This document shows, piece after piece, positions 25,501-35,600 of a stretch of DNA of 64,000 bases. The DNA is from Acidiluteibacter ferrifornacis (GTDB taxonomy: Bacteria > Bacteroidota > Bacteroidia > Flavobacteriales_E > Vicingaceae): contig NZ_WWNE01000003.1 in assembly GCF_009909615.1 (NCBI RefSeq), positions 242,999 to 306,998 on the forward strand. The letters are read 5' to 3'. Position numbers and translations under genes: made by a program. Position 1 is the first letter of the stretch. Each line of letters opens with the position of its first letter. The notes under the pieces are model-generated. The model was not told where the DNA came from. It was given only the letters and a program-made list of their open reading frames with translations, and made no database searches.

Positions 25501-28035
25501 ACTGCTTTGAGTAAATTTCAATCGATGTTGACTGTCGTAAGTAAAATATTTAGTTCCTTCATCTGGAGTCTTCTCTCTAGTTAATTGTCCGTAAAAATTA
25601 TAGTTAAATGAGGTTACTCCAGGATCAATATAATTTGGTGGATCAACTTTAGGTGCTATGTTAAACTCACCCTTCAAAAGGGCTCCAAAATAGCCAATAA
25701 GGCTTTGGTAAGGATCATTGTAGTCAAGCGGAGAATATACATCCAAAAAAGCCTCTCGGTAAGGAGCATACCTAATTTCTGTAACCACTAATCTAATCTT
25801 ACTATAGCTCAAAATAAAATCATTATCCAACTCTCCTTCATAAACGGATTGTCCATTTAAGAATAACATGGTTGCACAAGTACAATCATATTTAGAATCT
25901 ACATAAAGCGTCTTAGATGACACTTTGGGATATTTTTGCTTGCCTAGACTCTCTCCTTCTAACAAATCTACTGCCTCCCATTGCGATGATGCACGGTTAA
26001 AGGCTTGAGATTCTATCACCAGACGAAAAGTACCTCGTTTTTTAATATATCTACCATTACATTTTATAGGGCCTGGATTCCTACCACCATCTTTAGGAGG
26101 GGGACATGAACCTCCAAAATCGGTTCCATCCTCACCACAATTCCAAACTCCATCATTACAATGTCGATCGGGATAAAAACAATAATCCGGATCAGTTCCA
26201 ATGACTAAGCTTCTCCAACCTGAAAAAGCAACTCGATCTACATTACCACTGATTACATCCATTGGTTCAAATGCGGTATTAATTGTTTCAGGCAACTTAA
26301 ACCCTCCGTTTTGAGCAACATACTCATCTAATTTATCATTGTATTCTACGGCCTCTAGAGGTTCATCAGTCAAAATTTCAGGTTTTATTGGAGTTCCGTA
26401 TACCAAATCCTCAACAAAACGCGACAATTCATACTCTTCATCTAAATCCTTAAAATAAGTATAATCAGGGTCGAAATCATCATCTCCACCTTCTCCCTCA
26501 CTCTCGCCTTCAACTTCAGGTCCAAGAATTACTTCAACTCCCGTATCAGGGTAATCACATTCCGGTTCTTCGTCAGGTCGATAATGCGAAGCTCCTGCCA
26601 TTAGTTTAAAAGAAAATTTATAATCCCTCAAAGTTTCACTTGGAAATGTGCAATCCAATTCCATTGAAGTTTTTAAGACTAAATCATTCTCATTTGATTC
26701 TCCAATAATATTCCTTATATATGTAGGCGAAGCTTGACTTGGATTATACACACTAATTTCATTAAAGCTTTCGTCAACTATTTCAGGGTTATAGCTTGGA
26801 CATCCTACAACAGAAGGAGGAACAATGTTAATCAAATATCCCTCATAGTCATACGAATAAAGCGTCCAATCACTATAATCTGTTACTACTTTCACCTTTT
26901 GAATAGGCAATCTTTCTTTAGGCAAAAATTCTATTCCTTCATAGCAACTCAGTAGACTCGAATCAAAAGAAAAGCTGATCCTCAAAAATCGAGAGGTGTT
27001 AGCATAATTATTAATAAAAACTACTTCGTTAGTAACACTAGGGTTGTAAAGAAAATCCTGATTCTCGATTAATTTACGTCCTGTCATCAAATCAGTTAAA
27101 ATAATTTTAACATGGTCTTGAGGTTGCATAGGAGCACAATGTATATTAGGAACTTCTTGAGCTCTTAAGTTTATTTCAAAAAATAACTGCCCATTTTTAG
27201 GTACATGAATGTCCTCTGATTTGTGCTTTACGTAATCCAAATTAAATCGATTTACTTGCGGGTTGCAGACACTTTCTAATCCACTGTAACATTTCGCTAC
27301 TATTGCCCCTGATGAGTTCGAATAAGCTATTTCTTCTAATCCATTTTCATCAACTGTAATTGTTTTAAAAGAACGTACTCTATTCGGAAGTATATATTTT
27401 AACTCTCTTGAATCAGCAGTGTAAAATATACGCTTTTCTTTTCCACTCCCCATTTTATTATTTATTCCTGCTTTTGCAGCCAGAATTGGTTTACTCCTAA
27501 GATCATTAGAATATACCACTCGACTATAAGGAAAATTTGAAGCAGGGACGTAGGCCTCCTCATCGTTTTGATTACTGTAATACCATCCTAGAGTTCCTTT
27601 AATATCATTACTTACAGCTGATGGATTAAATTGCTCACCTATTAAATTATTAGAAGTATTTGGTTGATCAAAGTCGTCTGCCAAAAACCTTGTCCCAACC
27701 CCATTACTCATAAAATCAGGACAATACATTTCAGTAGTCCCAGTATATATTGGAGCCACTAAAGATTGAATAGCTGCTCTACCAAGATGATCATAAATGG
27801 TTTGTTGAGCCAATACTCTATTATTTTCCAGATCTTTAGTCAACACTTGTTCTGTTCTACCTAATTTATCCTTATAAACTTGTACATAGGAAATCACATC
27901 GCCATTGTCATCATATACTTTTTGTATTTGATAATTTTTATCATCTTGCGATACTTGAGTAACCTGGGCTAGCAATCCAATTGACTGAATGACAAACAAC
28001 AGACATAAACTTAAATATTTCATTTTAGTATTCAT
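22600..28035 (-). CDS. Complete Rhs/YD-repeat protein with glycine-rich hydrophobic C-terminal tip
   Basis: The 1,811-residue protein has a Sec signal peptide (YLSLCLLFVIQSIGLLAQ), an N-terminal region typical of Bacteroidota Rhs proteins (YDDNGDVISYVQVYKDKLGR, TIYDHLGRAAIQSLV), and many YD repeats from about residue 810. The Rhs-associated core (HLKDHLGNIRATI, LRLYDSRLGSWLTPDP, MAMSNNPFSFIDPDGG) ends near residue 1540. The variable tip that follows ends in Gly-rich hydrophobic helices (GIGSKLGFAGSLITTGSVV, GLTATGLGYAGYSIPIVGQA). Gly-Glu-rich low-complexity linkers lie near residues 520 and 1350. It starts 8 bp after the 1,526-residue partner gene. It is probably an exported polymorphic toxin acting on a membrane. 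Confidence 0.85.
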   Translation of the reverse strand: MNTKMKYLSLCLLFVIQSIGLLAQVTQVSQDDKNYQIQKVYDDNGDVISYVQVYKDKLGRTEQVLTKDLENNRVLAQQTIYDHLGRAAIQSLVAPIYTGTTEMYCPDFMSNGVGTRFLADDFDQPNTSNNLIGEQFNPSAVSNDIKGTLGWYYSNQNDEEAYVPASNFPYSRVVYSNDLRSKPILAAKAGINNKMGSGKEKRIFYTADSRELKYILPNRVRSFKTITVDENGLEEIAYSNSSGAIVAKCYSGLESVCNPQVNRFNLDYVKHKSEDIHVPKNGQLFFEINLRAQEVPNIHCAPMQPQDHVKIILTDLMTGRKLIENQDFLYNPSVTNEVVFINNYANTSRFLRISFSFDSSLLSCYEGIEFLPKERLPIQKVKVVTDYSDWTLYSYDYEGYLINIVPPSVVGCPSYNPEIVDESFNEISVYNPSQASPTYIRNIIGESNENDLVLKTSMELDCTFPSETLRDYKFSFKLMAGASHYRPDEEPECDYPDTGVEVILGPEVEGESEGEGGDDDFDPDYTYFKDLDEEYELSRFVEDLVYGTPIKPEILTDEPLEAVEYNDKLDEYVAQNGGFKLPETINTAFEPMDVISGNVDRVAFSGWRSLVIGTDPDYCFYPDRHCNDGVWNCGEDGTDFGGSCPPPKDGGRNPGPIKCNGRYIKKRGTFRLVIESQAFNRASSQWEAVDLLEGESLGKQKYPKVSSKTLYVDSKYDCTCATMLFLNGQSVYEGELDNDFILSYSKIRLVVTEIRYAPYREAFLDVYSPLDYNDPYQSLIGYFGALLKGEFNIAPKVDPPNYIDPGVTSFNYNFYGQLTREKTPDEGTKYFTYDSQHRLKFTQSSVQAVDGSFSYVDYDNRGRVVETGVGRSKPTGGLASTVQFENQVDPRVISPGFTSTLDLLDDRFGENANFQKLERHFIDYDIKSSDFPVALTGYKHQFLKGKVTRTANENITSWYGYDQRGRISWTVQSVHALGKLFTINYTYNAQGNIELVDYQREVAAEHFVHQYAYDANGRLTNVITSTENEENEFVNQQNAAYEYYQHGPLKREELGEELQGIDYVYTINGQLKSINNPAAASRDPGKDGVAGSPHANFEKDIFGMTLDYHKNDYIRNNTGIQSYTKHSYAFPSGELQVDEGWHNGNIAAVRWQTRTQVHSATPEFEGNQLIYAPEYDKRNRLIAAVFGTITTANKGIQNTSEVPEPNVYSGPTPTYRNDYKVWGIKHDWNGNLTELKRNGNNTSGLAMDNLVLNRVGNQLQYVTDAVATTTNYAGDLENQASNNYIYDNGGRLVEDKLEENYMEYNSSNLTTTIYTDAEKTIKKAEYIYDERGTRLMKRLYSFSAPSGGGGEGEGTGEGEGSGEGEGPGSGEGELYLSSEQVYIRNHTGSLMAVINQEYTFEQTATSTISLPTYGAGQLGMYNQSDGTYEYHLKDHLGNIRATIQGEKNGESEINLLSMQDYYPFGSPMPGRSIANTAAYKQGYQGQQVDGETSFNAFELRLYDSRLGSWLTPDPYRQHLSPYMAMSNNPFSFIDPDGGFDDETTGYGQPDPNSASRGGYVSSNGGVSVAFENQYSMVSDHIAYLQGISDNYELRNNVELKYRFKTGEFGFWKDGYTTDSKFHFKRLDTKNMKVIASGDIDIFTEFTAVDLFGSGHGSGDVYGDELLNTGKFTEVTGVLLSQSGSTFRLTNGAKGNISPKMYSSGWNGGSRARIKTYGVKGIGSKLGFAGSLITTGSVVNDIINGDLTAINYLDAGVGISGLTATGLGYAGYSIPIVGQAAGIYSVWRMSWDLGTLYGPSKWFGNNDKKWFE
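23427..23751 (-). repeat. Rhs 3' core segment, parental copy
   Basis: This stretch of the complete Rhs gene is duplicated at 21207-21531. It codes for the last part of the core up to the point where the tip becomes unique. It is the expected crossover region for replacing the tip. Confidence 0.9.
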
Positions 28036-28043
28036 AAGAGTAA

Positions 28044-31000
28044 CTATTTAGGATATTGGTTAGTAGTCTCTAGTATTATTTTCTCACCTAGCTCAGTTTC
28101 TCTGTAGGATCTCACTACTGCTCCAGCAGGATTATACTCAAATCTTGAATAAAAATTTTCATTATCCAAAACAAATAAAGGTAGTTCTCTTCTATAATCG
28201 TAAACAAAAGCCTCAACCTCTGCATCAACGGGTTGCAATCTAAAATCATCGAAATACGCCAATTGACTATCGGTGTTTTTACAACTTACAGTGATTCCAT
28301 GATTGGAGTTTGGTGTGGTAAAGTCTTCAGGTACTTCAAAATTCACCTTCATTAATGCCCAGTCACCGATAATAAGATTTTCACTGTTTGATTTAGTAAC
28401 TGAAACGGAACTACTAAAGGTCTGACTCAACGAAATCCCATCGATTATTACCTCCAAAACAGCATTAGTTGGACTAGAGGTATGCACCCAAACAGATGCC
28501 TCATAAGTTCTTCCTGGTAAAATACCCTGCTCTACTACTTCATCATTCACATTTGCAGTAGATCGTTTAACACTATATTTTAGCGTTTCTCCATTTGCAA
28601 TCCTTGCAACATAACTGCCAGTGTGACCATGAATCCCAGAATTTTGAAAGTCTGTTTGTGAGTTCGCAATCCCTGCTGAAGAATATATTTCATTATCATA
28701 ATAATTATCTTCCTCTTTATACTCGAAGCTGGTATGAAAAAAGCTAGCATAATTTGTCATTGTGCCTTTTGCAACCACAAACAACTTGCTGCTCGCAATT
28801 TTGTTCGCTTGATAGTTATCAGAACCATCTTTAGACTCTAGTATATTGTGATTCTCATCAAATAAAGTAAAATTCATTTCAAGATCCCAATTCTCAGGCA
28901 AGGTCTCTCCATTTGATTGATAAGACTTGACTGCAACCCATTTTTTGTTTAATTGACTAACATATTCATACTCCCCAGCAGTCGTTTTAAATTTTCTGCA
29001 TTTAATTGTATTTGAAAATATATAATTTGCATTGGTATGTTTTTCTACCCCAGTTTTTACTAAACTAGGAACTACTAACTGGTTTGTATTATTTGGATTA
29101 TCAATTTTGGACCCCATACTAGAGTATTCATTATATGCAGGTAGTTTTAAAGTTCTATACCACGGGCTTGCAGTGTTATTTGAAAATAAAACGCTGGTTG
29201 TAAGACCCGTTAACTTATCGATATCACTAAACGCCTGAAATGTATTTACATTCCCTTCCTCTACTGCAATTTCTTTCAAAAAAACATTACGTTCTTTCTT
29301 AATAAAAGCTCCCTCAAATGTAATAGCCCCACTATAACTATTAACATTTTCTCCTGAAAAACGATAAAAAACCTCTTCCATTGATCCATAATCACTACCA
29401 CTCAGTCCACTGCTATATCTATAAGTAGTTTTAGAGAGCTGATTGTTATTTCTATCATATACCAATGTTGATATTGGTCTTCCATATTTACCAATATCTT
29501 TTAAAAATGACATCACATAACTATACTCTCTACGATTTATAGCTCCAGAAGACTGTTCATATGTTAACTTTTTCCCTTGTGTTATACTCATCCTATACCA
29601 ATCAGAATTATTAAAAAAGGTATATAATTTCTTTCCAATTGTGTTTTCAACTTCATTAGTATTCACTGATAATCTTCTAGGTATAACCTCTACAGAGTCA
29701 TACCCTACACTCGAAATAGGAGAAAAACGGTCTACTTGAGCGAGCGCTGGACTTGAATATGAATGAAAATTATTATAATACTTCATACTCGAAGTAGAGA
29801 ATGAACCTGGCTCTCTTCCAACAAATCCGTTTTTATATTTAAAATCTAAAAAATACTCTTCTTCACCTGTAATAGTTGGATTAAGGTAGCTTATTGATTT
29901 TACTCGAACGCCTCCACCGTAGGCTTTTTTTAACTTAAAAATAACAAGAGCTTTAGATCCATTTATTATTGTGGTTGACCGGTCAGTTCCGTTAGGATCA
30001 CATGCTCTTGCGTACGAATTATAGTTAGGAAGTTCTAATATTTCATTACTTAAATTCGAAATTAAAGATAGATTACCCATTTTTGAAGTAGAGTAATTTA
30101 AACTTCCAGGTTTTTGGGCGCATTTTAGGCTAAACAATACTTTAACCTCCTCTACATTTGACCCATTATTTGTAAAATATCCATCTAGCCTATTCATTAT
30201 TAAACTCTTGAGACTCCCACTCTCATTTTGAAAAATATTAGCCTTAAAAAAACGAGATGGAGTATAGGTCCCTCCTAAATTTGAACCTACTCTAGTATAG
30301 TCGTCAGATTCATAATCTATATTTATCACCCCTTGTGTTGGGAGTTGAATTGACTTTAATGACCAAGCATCTGAAAATGAAATATTATCATCAGTTAAAA
30401 ACCCTTCGAAAGAGGATAAACTATTTGGGTATCTAGCATCTGATAACATTAAGTTACGATAAGTCCCAAAATAGTCCTTCCCTCTGTAATCATAATTTGG
30501 ATTTCCATCGTCTTGATTAAAAGCATTGGAACTTTTCGGATCCCTTGTATATTTAAAATGAAATGATTCCACATTCTGTGACTTACTATGAATCTTTTTT
30601 CTTTTGTAGCCATAAAAAGTAATACCGTTCAAGGTCAACTTTCCTAAATGATCATTTACACTATTATTACTAACGTAATTTAAAACAGGATTAGAATATA
30701 TTTCAACATTATTATTCTCCATTTGAACCACCGAACTATGATTATATCCAAAATTATTATAGACTCCTTTAGCCAAAGAGTAATTGGTATTGAAACTTAT
30801 GGAACTTAAAATATATTGGTTAATCCTAGCTGAATCTGCTACATAGTCCGTATATTTCAACACCTTATCTAAATTTAAATAACTCCCTAAAAAAGGATGA
30901 CTTGGATAAGTTGAGGAATAATTTGAAAAAAGATTCATATTATCTACGTCTTCATTATCTAATATTATTATTTCCTTCAAATATAGTTTCGGAGTTATAC

Positions 31001-32624
31001 TACTGTTTAATGGGTTTGGTGCACCAATGGCATCATTCCTAATATCTTTAATTAAAAAAGCTGTTTGCGTCGCAGTCTTAATGTAGTTGGGATAATACAG
31101 TTCGTTCACTTCATTTGTAATAGATGCTCGATTAATCAACTCACCTTCATCTCTAAAAAGTTTGGTTTTAGAATGATTCCAGAACTTTTTATAGCCTTTG
31201 CTAAAATTATATCCATAATAAGGAATTCTTTCAATGTGTTGTGAATTATCTTTTGTCCATTTACCATACTTAATTGAAATCCAATACCCAAGATCTCCCT
31301 CATCAGGAAAACTATTTTGATTAACATCAATATAATCAGGACCAGTAATTGCAGTTAATTTCCAAGAATTTGCGTAAGGTGATTGGCTATGTATGAGTGT
31401 TTTATAACTTTCAACAGGTACATCATCACAATATTCAGTCTGTTCTGTTAATGGAGCTCCAACCGAATTAACTTCGAATTCCTGAATTTGATATGCGCTA
31501 GTATAAACTGGAAGAGAATAATGATAGACCATACCATCAACATCAGTAATTCTATATGCCCCTATCCCATTTGGAACATTCGAAACAGCCTTGCCTCTTA
31601 TTGAATAATCAGGCTCATTCTCACCCAAAATAATAGGAATTTCCAACTCTAAGAATCCCTCAATATAATCAGAGGTATTACTAGAATAAAAATGGTTGCG
31701 AATTTCTTGGTTTGTAAAATATTCAATTACCCTCCCTCCGCTTACACGTTGTTTCTCATCAGAACGCGCAGGATTATAATCTCCTGTGTAATCTTTAATT
31801 CCAATTTGTTGGGGATCTTTTACGCATAAATCAAATAAATTGGAATTATTTGGCCAACTATAATTACTTCCATGCTTACCACTTTCCAACAATAAATATG
31901 TAGTCTCATTATAATATGGTACTTCGACCTTAGAAAGTCCTTCACCTAAAAATCGAAATTGAGCACTCTTTGTAAATCTTTGAAAACCAGGATATAGTTG
32001 GCTGCCCCCTTTCTCATTTACAAATAAAGACGCATAATCAAATAAGTAAGCTTTAAATTCTCCTCCAAAGCCAGGTGCTGATGCGTAAAAATTGTCGTAA
32101 TCAGGATAATAAAAACTCGGGTCGCTATCTGATTTGACATTTTCCCTACTCGTCATAACATCCATCCGATGTTCATCTATATGACAATCGTCATAAATCA
32201 GGCCTGTTCTCAAAGGAAAATCTTTAAAGTAAATTGGTCCATATCCATATACCTTCTCAATAATCTTATTGTGAAAAACCTGACCATCTTCTTTACCATC
32301 CATAAACTTAACTACACTACCTCCTAACCAATCATCTGGGTAACCGTTAACATTTCTTACTATTTCGCCTATATCCAAATCCCATCCCAAACCAACCCAA
32401 CTAGCCTCTTGGTCAACACCAATACTACTTCTATAATTCAATACAAAAGGAAAACTTTCTCCATTTGGGCCTTTCAATGAATTGAGTGGAATACTATAGT
32501 TTAAATCCCCAGTGAACTTATCTACATGTTTTTCCAGATCTAAGGCAATTGGAGAGTCTTGTCCTCTTAATTGCAGAAATTGAATTAGTATAATCACTAT
32601 CAAGGTTAGGTTTATTTTTTTCAT
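28044..32624 (-). CDS. SpvB/YD-type shell protein partnering the Rhs protein
   Basis: The 1,526-residue protein has a signal peptide (LTLIVIILIQFLQLRGQ). Its N-terminus (VDKFTGDLNYSIPLNSL, FVLNYRSSIGVDQEASWVGL, GWDLDIGEIVRNVNG) is the pattern that opens many Bacteroidota Rhs proteins and resembles SpvB/TcaC shells. About residues 1360-1500 look like a carbohydrate-binding jelly roll (GRTYEASVWVHTSS, YFDDFRLQP). The end (YSRFEYNPAGAVVRSYRE) is one YD-like repeat. It has no tip domain. The 8-bp gap to the complete Rhs gene suggests a two-part shell, with this protein as the front half. That role is inferred. Confidence 0.72.
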   Translation of the reverse strand: MKKINLTLIVIILIQFLQLRGQDSPIALDLEKHVDKFTGDLNYSIPLNSLKGPNGESFPFVLNYRSSIGVDQEASWVGLGWDLDIGEIVRNVNGYPDDWLGGSVVKFMDGKEDGQVFHNKIIEKVYGYGPIYFKDFPLRTGLIYDDCHIDEHRMDVMTSRENVKSDSDPSFYYPDYDNFYASAPGFGGEFKAYLFDYASLFVNEKGGSQLYPGFQRFTKSAQFRFLGEGLSKVEVPYYNETTYLLLESGKHGSNYSWPNNSNLFDLCVKDPQQIGIKDYTGDYNPARSDEKQRVSGGRVIEYFTNQEIRNHFYSSNTSDYIEGFLELEIPIILGENEPDYSIRGKAVSNVPNGIGAYRITDVDGMVYHYSLPVYTSAYQIQEFEVNSVGAPLTEQTEYCDDVPVESYKTLIHSQSPYANSWKLTAITGPDYIDVNQNSFPDEGDLGYWISIKYGKWTKDNSQHIERIPYYGYNFSKGYKKFWNHSKTKLFRDEGELINRASITNEVNELYYPNYIKTATQTAFLIKDIRNDAIGAPNPLNSSITPKLYLKEIIILDNEDVDNMNLFSNYSSTYPSHPFLGSYLNLDKVLKYTDYVADSARINQYILSSISFNTNYSLAKGVYNNFGYNHSSVVQMENNNVEIYSNPVLNYVSNNSVNDHLGKLTLNGITFYGYKRKKIHSKSQNVESFHFKYTRDPKSSNAFNQDDGNPNYDYRGKDYFGTYRNLMLSDARYPNSLSSFEGFLTDDNISFSDAWSLKSIQLPTQGVINIDYESDDYTRVGSNLGGTYTPSRFFKANIFQNESGSLKSLIMNRLDGYFTNNGSNVEEVKVLFSLKCAQKPGSLNYSTSKMGNLSLISNLSNEILELPNYNSYARACDPNGTDRSTTIINGSKALVIFKLKKAYGGGVRVKSISYLNPTITGEEEYFLDFKYKNGFVGREPGSFSTSSMKYYNNFHSYSSPALAQVDRFSPISSVGYDSVEVIPRRLSVNTNEVENTIGKKLYTFFNNSDWYRMSITQGKKLTYEQSSGAINRREYSYVMSFLKDIGKYGRPISTLVYDRNNNQLSKTTYRYSSGLSGSDYGSMEEVFYRFSGENVNSYSGAITFEGAFIKKERNVFLKEIAVEEGNVNTFQAFSDIDKLTGLTTSVLFSNNTASPWYRTLKLPAYNEYSSMGSKIDNPNNTNQLVVPSLVKTGVEKHTNANYIFSNTIKCRKFKTTAGEYEYVSQLNKKWVAVKSYQSNGETLPENWDLEMNFTLFDENHNILESKDGSDNYQANKIASSKLFVVAKGTMTNYASFFHTSFEYKEEDNYYDNEIYSSAGIANSQTDFQNSGIHGHTGSYVARIANGETLKYSVKRSTANVNDEVVEQGILPGRTYEASVWVHTSSPTNAVLEVIIDGISLSQTFSSSVSVTKSNSENLIIGDWALMKVNFEVPEDFTTPNSNHGITVSCKNTDSQLAYFDDFRLQPVDAEVEAFVYDYRRELPLFVLDNENFYSRFEYNPAGAVVRSYRETELGEKIILETTNQYPK

Positions 32625-32655
32625 TAGTAATTGATATATTAAAAAAAAGACAATG

Positions 32656-35600
32656 CTAGAATTGATGAATTAGTTTGTGAAATTCGGAGTTAACATCTCC
32701 CTCTATTTCAAGAAAGTAAATCCCTCTCCCAAATCTTACCAGATCAATTTGGTGAATATTACTTTGAATTTTATCTGTAAGAATCAAACGACCATTCAAA
32801 TCATAAACTTTAATCTGTTTTGGACTTTGTAGAAATTGACTTTTAATAGTGAATTTACCATCGGATGGATTTGGAAATATTACATAACTATCTTGAGGTC
32901 TCTCATGAAGGTCTGTAGTTATTGTATTAGATAATTCAAAATCATCTATAGCAATATCAGAATAAAACCCCTTTCCAGTTATCGCTCGAAATTGAAGATT
33001 TACGATTTGACCATTAAAAGGAGAGAGATTAATTTTAGACTGAAACCAACTTCTTCCTTGATTGCCTATAATTGGTGGAATATAATCTTTGAATAGAACA
33101 CCATTAGCGATAACATCAATATGTAATGCACCCATATCTGAACCCCACATATGATACCAAAAGCTTGCCTCAACGGTTTCTGTTGGTGCAATATCAATAC
33201 ATGGTGATAAAAGAATAGCTTCACTATTAAAACATTGAGTAGCTTCTGTGTATAAATATTTACCTGCACTATTATTGAGGGTATGATTAGAAGATGGTCC
33301 AGTACCTGAAGAAGGTGTAGTAAAATTAATTATTCGGTAATCAATGTCATCCCATGTTAAATTAGTTGGATTAATCCAACCTTGACTCAAATTACAACTT
33401 ATCTGTTCACATAAATTCCCCGTGCAAAATACGAATGAATCAAAATTTTGCACGTGCGGAGAAGTAATTATTTGGCTATTGGAATATAAATTAAACTTAA
33501 AGTCGAGGGTATCATCAGGAACATAGAAACTCGTAGAATCTATATATATTTTGAGCGTATTCAAACCTGATGGAATTGTTTCAATATTTGAAAAGTAAAA
33601 GATTGCCGAATCTCCACTTAAAATAGTCCCAGGGAATACTTGACTCACAAATGGCCCATTATTTAAACTATAACTCACTCTGGGGTTATGTTTTGTTACT
33701 AAGCCGTTGTTCTTAATTGTCACTCCAATATTGTGATTATTATAATCTTTGCAGTCAAATATTGCAATCCCACCTGGGTCAGATCTGGTTAATTCTAAAT
33801 TGTCAGGAAAAGTGCAATTAAAAACAGTTGTACCTTTTTCAATCGCGTAAGAACGAATCCCTTTAAATCCATTTATAATGGGTTGAACAGCAAACCATCC
33901 TTTCATCGAAGATGGGTAAGGAAGTTTTACGAAAGTATCAGTCACAGTAATAATGGAATCCATGTATTTGTTACCCAACAAAGAAATCTCGTAAGAGGTC
34001 GCACCAACAACTTTGTTCCATTCTAATACAAAGTTGGATGGACAAATAGACGTAATATTAACGTTTCGAGGGTAATCCATAATAGCAAAATTCGAAATCG
34101 TAGTGCTTTGGTTATTCCTTGAAACCCGTATTATCCCATTGGGTGAATGGACATCAGGAGTGTTTAAAGTTTTTACTCGACTATTATCAGGGATTGAATC
34201 CGCTAATTTTAGCCAGGTCAATCCATTATCAATTGATAATTCAATTTTAAAAAATCCAGTTGTATCATAGGATTCCCAGCAATACGATTCCAAATTGTTG
34301 GGTTTTATAACGTCTCCTGGCAAGGGATGGGTAATTACAATATCCTTGTATTCAAAAACATAAGTAACAAAGTAGTCCTGAGAGCCAACTGGAATAGAAC
34401 CCCCTTCGACCCTAAGTTCATAAAGTCCTGAATTCGGATTATTTATCACTACCTGTTCTGCATTATTTAATGTATCCAACCCAGGTACAGCAGGTGTAAA
34501 ATATAGTGACTGAGTAGTAGGAGAAGAAAGGTCTATAACCAATGGCAAATAAGTCACCCCACTTTTATACACTGTAAGATCTAAATCATTCACCAAAGCC
34601 TTACCTGAGTTCACCGCTGCTTCTTTATCATTCCAATACAGCATTACTTTCACTTGTTTCACCCCACTTGGGATATTCAAATAATGAGTCTTATTGAATC
34701 CGTTATTGATAGAATCAGCGAAATATTGATTTTTCAATAAAATATCTGAAGCTCTTTTAGCATTAAGATATCCCCAACCATGCCTAAAATCGGGTCCTAC
34801 ATAAAGTTTATCATCATCAGCAGAATTCAGAAGGATACTTTTCATTAAACCCGATGGAGGCATTTGTCCATTATTGTGATCCATATACATTTCACTAAGA
34901 ATTGCAATTGTTCCATTAACTATAGAAGTTGATTCAATACCATCGTAACCTCCACCTGAAATGCTTGACATATAGGAATTGTTGGTATCCAAGTAAAATG
35001 AAGAACTAACATCCACACTAATATCAGGTTTAATTCTTCCATCTAATGTTGGACCATATGCATTTAAACCCTTTACCACGGCATCATGACCGTTTGTTGA
35101 GGCAATTCCATTTTTGCTACTTGTAAATCCACCAGCGATGCTTGCAACTCTTGCAAAACAGGCAAAAGCTAGTTGATGCCCCGCAAAAAATGAATAATTG
35201 ACAAATCCAAAATCATTTGATTGCCTATCGACTAATTGTGAATTGAGATTGTATCCTAAATTACAAAAATCATATTTTGTGGTACTAACTACGCTAACTC
35301 CCGAATTTAATATTGTATTGGGTAAGTCATAAACGGCGTTATTTCCAAGAGAAAACCTCAGGTCTGCTCCCCAAGCTCCAGTTTGAAGCAAGGGAAAAAA
35401 GTTTCCACTACCTCCACTAAGACCTGCTACTAGAAGTGATCTTAAACTCATTTGGCTATTCCCTTGGTTCGTGCCAACCCGATTCTTTAGATCTATATGC
35501 GGCCATGGGTAACCATCCTCACCAATAGCAATGGTAATACCATTTCCATTATAATTGTTACCAACTAGATTAGATTTGTATAACCAGTTCAATTTATTTA

